15,975 nucleotides of DNA from Deltaproteobacteria bacterium GWA2_55_10. Its GTDB lineage: Bacteria; Desulfobacterota; GWC2-55-46. Shown one piece after another: positions 4,819 through 13,078 of this stretch (position 1 is the stretch's first letter; the number at the start of each line of letters is the position of its first letter). The notes under the pieces were generated by a model. The model had not been told where the DNA came from. It was given only the letters and a program-made list of their open reading frames with translations, and made no database searches. The DNA lies in assembly GCA_001797415.1 (NCBI GenBank), contig MGPL01000042.1:1-15975 (forward strand), read 5' to 3'. The position numbers and the translations under genes were made by a program.

Positions 4819-6546
4819 GTGAAAGATTCAGCCTATTTCAAGAAACTGATACTCCCCGCCTTTGCGGCGGCGCTCCTGGTGCCTTCCTTCTCTACGAAGG
4901 CCCCTGCCAGGGAGACCGGCAAAAAGGTGATCGGCAGCCCCATAAACAGGGGCGACGCCTATTACTACTTCACAGCCGCCCAGATGCTGAAGAAGAGCGG
5001 CAATGTCGCCGGCGCAATCGACTTTTACAAGCGCGCGATAACCCTCGACCCTGACTCAGCCGAGCTCTACTCTGACCTGGGCAGCCTGTATATGACCTCC
5101 GGCGACCTTGAGTCCGCAAAAAAAGAGCTCGAGACCGCGATAAAGAAGGACCCTGCCCAGGCAAAGCCCTATTCGTACCTGGCCGAGATATTCACGGCCC
5201 TGAAGGACGAGAAGGCAGCTGTGTCCAATTACGCCAACGCCATCGAGCTCGACCCTGAGAACGCGAAGAACTACCTTATGCTCGGCTCGATGTACGCCAA
5301 GACCAAGCAGTACGACAAGGCCGTCGAGGTCCTGAAAAGGCTCCTCTCGGTCAACCCCGACTCTGTAATGGCGTATTATTACCTGGCCAAGACCGAGTTC
5401 GACAGGACCAATTACCCGGCCGCGGCCGAATATTACAAACAGGTGTTGAACATCAACGCGGGCTTCGGCACCGTATACTTCGAGCTCGGCATTACCTACG
5501 AGCTGGACAAGAAGACGGAGAAGGCCATAGAGAGCTACGCCACCGGGCTCAGGCTCATGCCCCACGACGCCGGCATGATAACCAGGCTCGGCACGCTCTA
5601 CATACAGCAGAACAGGCTTGACGAGGCCCTCGAGCAGTTCAAGGCCCTTGAGAAGAACGACGAGACCAGGCTTGACGCCATGGTCAAGATAGGCCTCATA
5701 TATTTCGAGAAGAAGAGCTACGACGACGCCGTCTCCAAGTTCAAGGACGTGCTCACCTCCAACCCGGATTTCCACAGGGTCCGCTACTACCTCGGGACCA
5801 CCTACGAGGAGAAGGGCGACCTGGCGGGCGCGGCCACTGAGTTCAGCAAGATACCCGAGAAGGACACGAGCTTCATAGACTCCAAGATACACCTCGCCTA
5901 CATATACGAGCGCCAGGGCAGGCTGGACAACACCATATCCGAGCTCAAACAGGCGATCCAGGCCAGGGGCGAAAGCGTTGAGCTTTTGCGCCTCCTTGCC
6001 ACCATATACCGGGACGCGAAGAGGTATACCGAGTCCATAGAGACGCTGGAGAAGGCCACCCTGATAAAGCCAAAGGACCCTGAGCTCTTCTTCCTGCTCG
6101 GCGTGCTCTATGACGAGGCCAAGGCAAATGATAAGGTCATCGAGACCATGTACAAGGTCCTGGACCTCGACCCGCTCCACGCGAACGCGCTCAACTACAT
6201 CGGCTACTCCTACGCTGAAAAGGGAGTGATGCTGGACAAGGCCGAGGAGCTCTTGAAGAAGGCCCTCGATATAAAGCCCGATAGCGGGCACATACTCGAC
6301 AGCCTCGGCTGGGTCTACTTCAAGAAGGGCGATTTCGACAAGGCCATAGTCGAGCTCGAAAAGGCCTTGCAGCTCCTTCCGGAGGACCCGGTCGTGATAG
6401 AGCACCTCGGGGACGCATACTTGAAGTACAATGAAAAGCAGAAGGCCCTTTCCGCCTACGAATCGGCTGTGCGCGTGAACCCGGGCAGCACGGAACTCCA
6501 GGACAAGCTCGAGAAGCTCAGGGACGAGTTCAAGGCCAGCAAGTGA
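4819..6546 (+). CDS. Secreted protein of about 15 TPRs
   Basis: This 575-residue protein has an N-terminal signal peptide (hydrophobic LILPAFAAALLVPSF after KK, residues 8-24, cleavage probably near 27) and then tetratricopeptide repeats almost to the end. I count about fifteen 34-residue units from residue 44 (GDAYYYFTAAQMLKK), each with the A/G-Y and [LIVA]xxDP/NP signature; the best matches are near the C-terminus (DSLGWVYFKKGDFDKAI, EHLGDAYLKYNEKQKAL). No catalytic domain is seen, so the likely role is a periplasmic or membrane-associated scaffold. No Cys lipobox is present. The start is GTG at 4819, with GGAG seven nt upstream. It overlaps the next gene by GTGA, implying joint translation with a LolB-like lipoprotein and hence a role in outer membrane assembly or lipoprotein handling. 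The substrate is unknown. Confidence 0.9.
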   Translation: MKDSAYFKKLILPAFAAALLVPSFSTKAPARETGKKVIGSPINRGDAYYYFTAAQMLKKSGNVAGAIDFYKRAITLDPDSAELYSDLGSLYMTSGDLESAKKELETAIKKDPAQAKPYSYLAEIFTALKDEKAAVSNYANAIELDPENAKNYLMLGSMYAKTKQYDKAVEVLKRLLSVNPDSVMAYYYLAKTEFDRTNYPAAAEYYKQVLNINAGFGTVYFELGITYELDKKTEKAIESYATGLRLMPHDAGMITRLGTLYIQQNRLDEALEQFKALEKNDETRLDAMVKIGLIYFEKKSYDDAVSKFKDVLTSNPDFHRVRYYLGTTYEEKGDLAGAATEFSKIPEKDTSFIDSKIHLAYIYERQGRLDNTISELKQAIQARGESVELLRLLATIYRDAKRYTESIETLEKATLIKPKDPELFFLLGVLYDEAKANDKVIETMYKVLDLDPLHANALNYIGYSYAEKGVMLDKAEELLKKALDIKPDSGHILDSLGWVYFKKGDFDKAIVELEKALQLLPEDPVVIEHLGDAYLKYNEKQKALSAYESAVRVNPGSTELQDKLEKLRDEFKASK

Positions 6547-7181
6547 GACGGTCCCTTTTAGCCGTCTGCAGCTTCCTCATAGCCGTAACAGGCTGCGCCG
6601 GCATCAAACCGCCAAAGGAACTGCCCCCTCCGGGCCGCGTGCCTTCCTCCATAAGGGCCCAGGCCGTAGTCGAGATCAAAAGGCTCATCCCCGTAAGCGG
6701 CAGGGCCAATGTAATAGCGAAAAGCCCGGCGTCATTCAGGATAGAGGTCTTCGGCCCGTTCGGCCAGACCGCCGCCCTCCTTTCAAGCGACGGCGAGACG
6801 ACCTACGTACTTACTGAAAAAGGCATAGAGGAGTTCCGCAAGGGGGATGCCGATGTCCCTTACTCCCTCGCGCCCGAGGACATAACATCCCTTCTCATAG
6901 GCGGCACCACGGCCGGGACGCAGGCCCTGGCCGGGGCGGACATCCGCAGGGACGACGCGGGACGGCTGAAGTCGTTTTCAAAGGCGACCCCGGGTAAAGA
7001 GGACCTCAATGTCTCGCTTGACGACTACAGGGACGTCGCCGGCGCCCACATACCCTTCATCATAACTATCGAAAACGGAAAGAGAAAAATCGAAATAAAG
7101 TACAAGGCCGTCGAAGTCGACCCGGATATCGACGACGGCGTCTTCAAGCCGGATACGGCTGCGGCCGAGGAGGTTAAATAA
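6543..7181 (+). CDS. LolB/DUF4292-like outer membrane lipoprotein
   Basis: This 212-residue protein starts at the GTG at 6543, overlapping the TPR gene's TGA, so its translation is probably coupled. Residues 1-18 form a lipoprotein signal (MRRSLLAVCSFLIAVTGC) with lipobox VTGC and C18 as the lipidation site. The next residue is Ala, not Asp, which in enterobacterial rules favours outer membrane sorting. The mature part resembles the LolB/LppX half-barrel: VEIKRLIPVSGRANVI, ASFRIEVFGPFGQTAALLSSDG, TTYVLTEKGIEEFRKG, then PEDITSLLIGG and a beta-rich C-terminus ending in IEIKYKAVEVD. LolB inserts lipoproteins into the outer membrane, but this family is weakly conserved and DUF4292 proteins may do something else. 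The gene is short-spaced before the carD promoter, whose -35 starts just after its stop. Confidence 0.72.
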   Translation: MRRSLLAVCSFLIAVTGCAGIKPPKELPPPGRVPSSIRAQAVVEIKRLIPVSGRANVIAKSPASFRIEVFGPFGQTAALLSSDGETTYVLTEKGIEEFRKGDADVPYSLAPEDITSLLIGGTTAGTQALAGADIRRDDAGRLKSFSKATPGKEDLNVSLDDYRDVAGAHIPFIITIENGKRKIEIKYKAVEVDPDIDDGVFKPDTAAAEEVK

Positions 7182-7182
7182 A

Positions 7183-7211
7183 TTGACTAAAAATGCCTGT
7201 TATGGTATAAA
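7183..7211 (+). promoter_or_regulatory. Promoter for carD
   Basis: TTGACT (7183-7188) and TATAAA (7206-7211) are exactly 17 nt apart, and TGG just before the -10 gives an extended -10. Both hexamers match five of six consensus bases. The start near 7218 leaves a leader of about 32 nt to the carD ATG. It begins two bases after the LolB-like stop, so carD heads a new unit. Confidence 0.75.
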
Positions 7212-7249
7212 GGTTATACTTTTCCCCACTCATCTTCTAAAAGGCTTTC

Positions 7250-7756
7250 ATGTCTAAAACTATTGCCGACATCTTTAAAACTGGAGAACTCGCCGTTTAC
7301 CCTGCCCATGGCGTTGGAATGATACTGGGCGTGGAGACGCGGGAGGTGTCGGGACTGCATAAGAACTTCTACATAATAAAGATTCTCGACACAGAAGCCA
7401 CCATAATGGTCCCCACCGATACGGCCGCCACTGTCGGTCTCCGGAAGATAGTAAAAAAATCGATGGTCCCCAAGATATACGACATATTGAAGGACCGCTC
7501 CGAGGTCTGCCTCGACAACCAGACCTGGAACCGGAGATACAGGGAGTACACCGACAAGATAAAGAGCGGCTGCGTAATGGAAGTAGCAAGAGTGCTGCGC
7601 GACCTTTATCTCCTTAAATATGACAAGGAACTCTCGTTCGGCGAGCGCAGGATGCTCGATACCGCAAAAAACCTTCTCGTAAAAGAGCTCTCCATCGCCA
7701 GGAACGTAAAGGAAGAGAAGGTCGAAGAGGAGCTTGTCCGGCTGATGCAGCGGTGA
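7250..7756 (+). CDS. carD: CarD family transcription regulator
   Basis: This 168-residue protein belongs to the CarD/CdnL family, which binds the RNA polymerase beta subunit and stabilises open promoter complexes, mainly at rRNA and growth genes. The N-terminal RNAP-interaction domain (residues 9-70) shows the hallmark FKTGELAVYPAHGVGMI, a YIIKILDTEATIMVPTD strand pair and VGLRKIV. The rest is helical (VLRDLYLLKYDKELSFGERRMLDTAKNLLVKELS), as in the family. Length is typical. The start is the ATG at 7250, with AAAAGG six nt upstream. A near-consensus promoter lies just before it. The PIN/TRAM gene starts 13 nt downstream, and isoprenoid and tRNA synthetase genes follow, an arrangement I remember from Geobacter relatives. 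Confidence 0.94.
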   Translation: MSKTIADIFKTGELAVYPAHGVGMILGVETREVSGLHKNFYIIKILDTEATIMVPTDTAATVGLRKIVKKSMVPKIYDILKDRSEVCLDNQTWNRRYREYTDKIKSGCVMEVARVLRDLYLLKYDKELSFGERRMLDTAKNLLVKELSIARNVKEEKVEEELVRLMQR

Positions 7757-7769
7757 AGGGGGACGCTCG

Positions 7770-8807
7770 ATGTATCTCCTGATGCGCACCCTGCTTGTCC
7801 TGTTTGCCTCTGCCAGCGGCTATCTCATAGTTCTCCAGATAGCCGGTGAAAGCCCTCTCGTCTACGCAGGCCTCGTAAGCGGCCTCCTGATCGCAGTCCT
7901 CGCCATCTTTTTCGAAAAACGCATAAGGAGCACCCCGCTCCGGATCGTCCTCGGCGGCGCCATCGGCCTTATCCTCGGTCTTACCGTAGCTAACCTCCTC
8001 ACCTATCCCCTGATGCTCAATTACAAGAGCGAGTACTTCGTTCTCGCCATCTATCTCATCACCAGCATCATAATCGGCTACCTGGGCCTGTCCATCGGCA
8101 TGAGAAAGGGAGACGAATTCGACTGGCACAAGGCCATCGCCATCTTCACCGAGCACCAGAAGGGCGTGCATGAGAAGCCCAAGACCGCGGCGAGGCCCCT
8201 TGTCATAGACACGAGCGTCATAATAGACGGCAGGATAGCCGAGGTCTGCGAGACGGGCTTCATAGACGAGAGGCTCATCGTCCCGCAGTTCGTGCTCCAG
8301 GAACTGCAGCACATAGCCGACTCGTCCGACCCGGTCAAAAGGGCAAGGGGCAAGCGCGGCCTGGATGTATTGAAGCAGATACAGGCAAACAACAAGACCA
8401 TAGTCGAGATAACCGAAAAGGACTTCCCCGAGATAAAAGAGGTGGACACCAAACTCGTCGCGCTGGCGAAGGACCTCTCGGGCAAGATACTGACCAACGA
8501 CGCCAACCTCAACAAGGTCGCCGAGCTCCACGGCGTAAAGGTGCTGAACCTCAATAAACTCGCAACCGCCATGAAGCCCGTTGTGCTCCCCGGAGAGGTG
8601 ATGAACATCCTCGTCTTGAAGGAAGGGAAGGAACACGGCCAGGGCGTGGGCTATCTCGAGGACGGCACCATGGTCGTCATAGACAACGCAAAAGAGCACG
8701 TGGGCAAGACAATAGACGTAACCATAACCAGCGTGCTGCAGACCACCGGCGGCCGCATGATATTCTCGAAGGTCAGGGAAGACCTCCGCAAGGCCGCGTT
8801 CCAGTAA
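7770..8807 (+). CDS. Membrane-anchored PIN/TRAM domain protein (YacL-like)
   Basis: This 345-residue protein has four predicted N-terminal membrane helices (about residues 5-22, 29-48, 58-78 and 90-108), then a PIN nuclease-type domain (143-265) and a C-terminal TRAM domain (274-337), the YacL-like architecture. The PIN acidic residues are all visible: D147 in VIDTSV, D153, E178 in LQELQ, D226 in VDTKL and D244 in TNDANLN. This suggests an active metal-dependent RNase at the inner face of the membrane, although no substrate is known. The start is the ATG at 7770, with AAGGGGGA about 7 nt upstream; a second ATG at 7782 is less favoured. It follows carD by 13 nt and probably shares its transcript. 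A 159-bp folded repeat follows the stop and separates it from ispD. Confidence 0.93.
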   Translation: MYLLMRTLLVLFASASGYLIVLQIAGESPLVYAGLVSGLLIAVLAIFFEKRIRSTPLRIVLGGAIGLILGLTVANLLTYPLMLNYKSEYFVLAIYLITSIIIGYLGLSIGMRKGDEFDWHKAIAIFTEHQKGVHEKPKTAARPLVIDTSVIIDGRIAEVCETGFIDERLIVPQFVLQELQHIADSSDPVKRARGKRGLDVLKQIQANNKTIVEITEKDFPEIKEVDTKLVALAKDLSGKILTNDANLNKVAELHGVKVLNLNKLATAMKPVVLPGEVMNILVLKEGKEHGQGVGYLEDGTMVVIDNAKEHVGKTIDVTITSVLQTTGGRMIFSKVREDLRKAAFQ

Positions 8808-8826
8808 CTCTCCGCCCTCATCGCTC

Positions 8827-8985
8827 TAACAGGATGTTGAAAAAGTCCGTCCTGGACTTTTTCAACCACGACTTGGCCGAAGTGAATTCGTCCAAGTCTT
8901 ACAAATTGCTCGACTTTTCAAGTCTCACAATTTGGCAATCCGTCCATGGTTTGCCTTAGCAGGCTGTTTTTCAACAGCCTGCCAA
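8827..8985. repeat. Folded intergenic repeat, copy 2
   Basis: This second copy of the 876-1035 element is in the same orientation on the plus strand. Its ends are 15-bp inverted repeats with one mismatch (8830-8844 against 8967-8981, core TGTTGAAAAA). Its hairpins are 8836-8866 (13 perfect bp, 5-nt loop), 8870-8898 (11 bp, one mismatch), 8934-8955 (two imperfect positions) and 8959-8982 (10 perfect bp, GAAA loop on the minus strand). Compared with copy 1, several stem bases have changed in pairs so that pairing is kept. It lies between PIN/TRAM and ispD. Confidence 0.88.
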
Positions 8986-9052
8986 AAATCCCTTTAAATA
9001 GCCGCTGAATCATATTAAACTTGTCCTCGCGGCTCATTTGCGCATTTTATCC

Positions 9053-9763
9053 ATGAACATACAGAAGGAACGGAAGAGGACTGTCGCCATAATACCGTCT
9101 GCCGGCATGGGCAGGAGGATGGGCTCTCAGAAGAAGAACTACCTTGAGATCCTCGGCTCTCCTGTGCTTGCGAGGACCCTGGAGCCGTTCGAAGCCTCCG
9201 CAATGGTCGATGCAATAATCATCGTCGTGCCTCCGGGGGACGAGGGGTTCTGCAGGGAAAAGATAGTAGACGCGTATGGCTTCAAAAAAGTAATTGATGT
9301 CGTCGGCGGCGGCAGGGAGCGGCAGGACTCTGTCGAGAACGGCCTGAAGGCGGCTCAAGGGGAATACGGCATAGTTATCGTCCACGACGGGGCAAGGCCG
9401 CTTGTGACCATTGATATCATAGAGGACGCAATAAAGGCCGCAGCGGAGGACGGCGCCGCCATCGCCGGTGTGAGAGTAAAGGACACCATCAAGGAGACGA
9501 GCGCGGGTTTCGTGAGGGCGACCCTTAACAGGGAGGCCCTCCTTTCAGTGCAGACCCCCCAGGCCTTTCAAACGGAAGTGCTCAAAGAGGCCTTCAGAAT
9601 GGCGCGGGAAGCAGGCTTTCAGGGCACTGACGAAAGCTCGCTCGTCGAGAGGACCGGACAGGCCGTTCGCGTCGTGGAAGGCTCGTACGAGAACATAAAG
9701 ATAACGACGCCCGAGGACCTGGCAGTCGCTGAATGCATATTGAAGAAGAGGAAGAATCTCTCA
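9053..9763 (+). CDS. ispD: 2-C-methyl-D-erythritol 4-phosphate cytidylyltransferase
   Basis: IspD joins MEP to CTP, giving CDP-ME in the non-mevalonate isoprenoid pathway; it acts in the cytoplasm. The last sense codon ends at 9763 and the TGA stop occupies 9764-9766. The protein has about 237 residues, a normal size. The nucleotide-binding loop IIPSAGMGRRMG is intact, but the usual PKQ after it reads KKN (SQKKNYLEILG). HDGARPLV, VQTPQAF, TDESSLVE and ITTPEDL are all present. I chose the ATG at 9053, but no Shine-Dalgarno motif is visible before it; the frame also opens at a TTG at 9038, equally unsupported. It lies 67 nt after the folded repeat, so its own promoter may sit in that gap. Its stop overlaps the ispF start. 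Confidence 0.92.
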
Positions 9764-10242
9764 TGAGGATAGGTTTCGGATACGACGTACACAGGCTCGT
9801 CGAGAACAGGTTGCTCATACTCGGGGGCGTCGTCGTGCCCTTTGAAAAGGGGCTGCTCGGCCACTCTGACGCGGATGTCCTTCTGCACGCCGTTATAGAC
9901 GCCCTCATCGGCGCGGCCGGGCTCGGAGACATCGGCAAGCACTTTCCGCCGACGGATGACAGGTGGAAGGACTCATCGAGTGTTGACCTCCTTGCGAGGA
10001 CTTCGGCCCTGCTCGATGAAAAGGGCTTATCAATAGGCAATATCGATTCGACGATAGTCGCTCAAGCCCCCAAGCTCCTCGGATATATCCCGGAGATGGT
10101 GAAGAACATCGCCCGCGTACTCAAATGCGATGAGGCGCGCGTGAACGTAAAGGCAAAGACGGAAGAGGGCATGGGCTTCACCGGCAGCGGCGACGGCATA
10201 AGCGCGTACGCGGTCGCGCTCGTAACCGGAAAACAGGGCTGA
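9763..10242 (+). CDS. ispF: 2-C-methyl-D-erythritol 2,4-cyclodiphosphate synthase
   Basis: IspF cyclises CDP-ME 2-phosphate to MEcPP, two steps after IspD in the same pathway; the intervening IspE gene is not in this window. The 159-residue length is standard. Zn ligands D8 and H10 (GYDVHRL) and H42 (ADVLLHAVIDAL) are visible, with LGHSDADV and GDIGKHFPPTD. The C-terminal NVKAKTEEGMGFTG motif, which shapes the cytidine site, is also intact. The start is the ATG at 9763, overlapping the ispD stop as ATGA, with AGAGGA upstream inside ispD; a longer frame from 9733 adds an acidic stretch not found in the family. Its stop overlaps the gltX start (TGATG). Confidence 0.96.
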   Translation: MRIGFGYDVHRLVENRLLILGGVVVPFEKGLLGHSDADVLLHAVIDALIGAAGLGDIGKHFPPTDDRWKDSSSVDLLARTSALLDEKGLSIGNIDSTIVAQAPKLLGYIPEMVKNIARVLKCDEARVNVKAKTEEGMGFTGSGDGISAYAVALVTGKQG

Positions 10243-11618
10243 TGGGAATAGTGCGGACAAGGTTCGCTCCGAGCCCCACAGGCCCGCTCCATCTGGGTAA
10301 CGCCAGGACGGCGCTTTTCAATTACCTCTTCGCTCGCCGCAATAACGGCAGCTTTATCCTGCGAATAGAGGACACCGACAGGGCCAGATCGACCGACGAG
10401 TTCGAGAGGGCCATATACGATGACCTCATGTGGCTCGGTCTTGTTTGGGACGAAGGGCCGGACATTGGCGGGGCCTTCGGGCCGTACAGGCAATCAGAGC
10501 GGCTTAAACTGTACGCCGAAGAGGCCGAGAGGCTTATTTCAGAGGGCAAGGCATACAGGTGCTATTGCACCAGGGAGCGGCTTGAAGAGCTGAAGGCTGC
10601 CCAGGCAGCCGCGGGCAAGCCGTCGCGTTATGACAACAGGTGCCGTGACTTGAAGCCCGTTGACGCGCCCCCCGGCGTGCCGGGCGTCATCCGCTTCAAG
10701 GTGCCTGTAAAGGAAGTCCTTTTCATGGACGGGGTGCACGGGCTCCTGAGCTTTGACAGCCGCACCCTGGGCGATTTCGTCATAATGGGCTCTGACGGGA
10801 TAGCGGCCTATAACTTCGCGGTCGTCTTGGACGACGCCCGGATGGCTGTGAGCCATGTCATACGGGGCGACGACCATATCTCCAATACTCCGAGGCAGGT
10901 GCTGCTATTCGAGGCGCTCGGCTTGAAGACTCCCCTGTTCAACCATGTTCCGCTTGTCATGGGGCCTGACAAGACCCCGTTGAGCAAGCGCCACGGCGAG
11001 TTCTCCTTGAAGGGGCTACGCGACGAAGGATACCTTCCCGAAGCTATCGTCAATGCCGTTGCCAGGCTGGGCTGGAACCCCGGCGAAGGGATCATGGGCC
11101 TTGATGAGTTATCTGACGCGTTCTCGATAGATAAGCTCTCAAAATCCGCTTCGGGCTTTGATGAGGGCAGGCTCAAGTCATACAATAAAGACGCGATACA
11201 GATAAAGAGCTCAAAAGAGCTCTCAATCCTGATGGGATTGAACACCGAGGCCGCCGGTCTCATAGACGCGCTCAAGGGGAATGCGTCCACCTTACGAGAG
11301 CTTGAGACCCTCTTAAGGCCCTTTATAACAGGGCCTTCACCCGGATCAACTGAGTCAGATGAGCTGAATCAGGAGCACGCGAAGAAGGTCATAAAGGCGT
11401 TCAGACTGGCACTCGATGCTATCCCCGGCTTGAAAGAGGAATCATATAAGGATCTCGTCGAGGGCGTAAAGGCTGCGACCGGCGAGAAGGGCAGAAGGCT
11501 CCTCATGCCTCTGCGCCTTGCGCTCACCGGCATGCACGAAGGCGTGGAGCTTGCCAATGTATTAAAGCTTATTGGCAGGGAAGAGGCGATAAAAAGGCTT
11601 AGAAGGTTCGAAAACTAA
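10242..11618 (+). CDS. gltX: Glutamyl-tRNA synthetase
   Basis: This 458-residue class I synthetase charges tRNA-Glu (and in many bacteria also tRNA-Gln). FAPSPTGPLHLGNART carries the HIGH-type signature (HLGN, residues 17-20) and DKTPLSKRHG the KMSKS-type loop (LSKR, 247-250). A zinc-like cluster C107-Y-C109, Y130, C134 is seen in YRCYCTRE...RYDNRC. The anticodon-binding C-terminal half is helical and slightly shorter than in the average 470-490-residue enzyme. Whether it is discriminating cannot be told. The start is the ATG at 10242 in a TGATG overlap with ispF, implying coupled translation. cysS follows after 17 nt. Confidence 0.95.
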   Translation: MGIVRTRFAPSPTGPLHLGNARTALFNYLFARRNNGSFILRIEDTDRARSTDEFERAIYDDLMWLGLVWDEGPDIGGAFGPYRQSERLKLYAEEAERLISEGKAYRCYCTRERLEELKAAQAAAGKPSRYDNRCRDLKPVDAPPGVPGVIRFKVPVKEVLFMDGVHGLLSFDSRTLGDFVIMGSDGIAAYNFAVVLDDARMAVSHVIRGDDHISNTPRQVLLFEALGLKTPLFNHVPLVMGPDKTPLSKRHGEFSLKGLRDEGYLPEAIVNAVARLGWNPGEGIMGLDELSDAFSIDKLSKSASGFDEGRLKSYNKDAIQIKSSKELSILMGLNTEAAGLIDALKGNASTLRELETLLRPFITGPSPGSTESDELNQEHAKKVIKAFRLALDAIPGLKEESYKDLVEGVKAATGEKGRRLLMPLRLALTGMHEGVELANVLKLIGREEAIKRLRRFEN

Positions 11619-11635
11619 AGCGCGAGGCTTATCGA

Positions 11636-13078
11636 ATGGGCATAAAACTATTCAACTCCCTTACGAAAACGAGGGAGGATTTCAATCCGGCAACTCCAGG
11701 CAAGGTCACCATGTACGTATGCGGCCCCACGGTATATGATCTCAGCCACATAGGACACGCCCGGAGCGCGGTATCGTTCGACGCAATCCAGAAGTACCTC
11801 CGTTACAGGGGCTACGAGGTCAAGTACGCCCGCAACTACACTGACGTAGACGACAAGATAATAAAGAAGGCCAACCAGGAAGGCGCCACATCAGAGGTGA
11901 TAGCCGAGCGCTACATCAAGGCCTTTGACGAGGACATGGCCGCCCTGAACGTCGGCCTGCCTGACATCAGGCCCAGGGCCACGGAGAGCATCGACAAGAT
12001 AATCGAGGTGACGAAGAGGCTCATCGAGAACGGCTACGCGTACGCGGTTGACGGCGACGTATACTATTCCGTCAGGAAAAAGAAGGACTACGGCAAGCTC
12101 TCGGGCAAGAACATAGACGACCTTGAATCAGGCGCAAGGGTCGAGGTGGACGAGAGGAAGTCCGACCCGCTGGACTTCGCCCTGTGGAAGGCGAGCAAGC
12201 CCGGCGAGCCCTGGTGGGAGAGCCCCTGGGGTAAAGGGAGGCCCGGCTGGCACATCGAGTGCAGCGCGATGGTCATGGAATGGCTCGGGGACAGCATAGA
12301 CATACACGGCGGCGGCAAGGACCTCATCTTCCCGCATCACGAGAACGAGATAGCGCAGAGCGAGGCGGCGACCGGCAAGGCCCCTTATGTCAGGTACTGG
12401 CTCCACAACGGCTTCGTCAACATCGAAAAAGAGAAGATGAGCAAGTCGCTCGGCAACATCTTGAACATAAGGGACGCGCTCAGGGAGCATACGGCGGAGG
12501 CCATAAGGCTCTTCCTCCTCTCCAGCCACTACCGCTCTCCCATAGACTACACGGCCGAATCGCTGAGAGAATCAGAATCAGCGGTCGAGAGGTTCTACAA
12601 GACGCTCCAGAGGGCATCGGAGGAGTTCCCGACCGTGCTGGAGGCGGAGCTCTGCGTCCAATGCGTGGGAGACAGGCTCAATGTAGCGTTCGAGCCGATG
12701 GACGACGACTTCAACACCGCCGAGGTCATAGGCAACCTCTTCAAGGAAATCACCCGCATGAACAAGGCCATGGACGAGGCAAAAGCCACCGGGGAGCGCA
12801 GGGGCGTATGGGAAGACATATCCGGCTCTCTCGCGGTCATAAGGGAAGCATCGAAGTTCCTGGGCATCTTCAACAAAGCCCCTGTTGAATACTTCAGCGA
12901 CAGGAATTCGAGAGCGACCGTGAAGCCTGAAGAGATAGAAAGGCTCATAGCGGAACGCAACGCTGCCAGGAAGAAGAAGGACTTTGCGCGCGCCGACGCA
13001 ATAAGAAAAGAGCTTCTGGACAAGGGCATCGTCCTCGAAGACACTGCCAAAGGGACGCTCTGGAGCGTGAAGGGCTGA
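11636..13078 (+). CDS. cysS: Cysteinyl-tRNA synthetase
   Basis: This 480-residue class I synthetase charges tRNA-Cys. The zinc ligands are C29 (MYVCGPT), C209 (WHIECSAM), H234 and E238 (FPHHENEIA), in the positions known from E. coli. HIGH motif: SHIGHARS (residues 37-44). KMSKS motif: EKEKMSKSLGN (267-271). The DALR anticodon-binding region with TAEAIRLFLLSSHYRSPIDYT and the C-terminal ERNAARKKKDFARADAIRKEL helix are complete. The start is the ATG at 11636, with GAGG eight nt upstream. It is the last gene of the ispD-ispF-gltX-cysS run. No strong terminator is seen in the 219 nt that follow, although TTTTTT occurs at 13193-13198. Confidence 0.97.
   Translation: MGIKLFNSLTKTREDFNPATPGKVTMYVCGPTVYDLSHIGHARSAVSFDAIQKYLRYRGYEVKYARNYTDVDDKIIKKANQEGATSEVIAERYIKAFDEDMAALNVGLPDIRPRATESIDKIIEVTKRLIENGYAYAVDGDVYYSVRKKKDYGKLSGKNIDDLESGARVEVDERKSDPLDFALWKASKPGEPWWESPWGKGRPGWHIECSAMVMEWLGDSIDIHGGGKDLIFPHHENEIAQSEAATGKAPYVRYWLHNGFVNIEKEKMSKSLGNILNIRDALREHTAEAIRLFLLSSHYRSPIDYTAESLRESESAVERFYKTLQRASEEFPTVLEAELCVQCVGDRLNVAFEPMDDDFNTAEVIGNLFKEITRMNKAMDEAKATGERRGVWEDISGSLAVIREASKFLGIFNKAPVEYFSDRNSRATVKPEEIERLIAERNAARKKKDFARADAIRKELLDKGIVLEDTAKGTLWSVKG

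Noticed and set aside
5056..6405. Long 449-codon open frame antisense to the TPR gene
   Set aside because: It mirrors the TPR gene's codon bias in GC-rich DNA; the protein is Val/Leu/Gly-rich and shows no domain or start signal.
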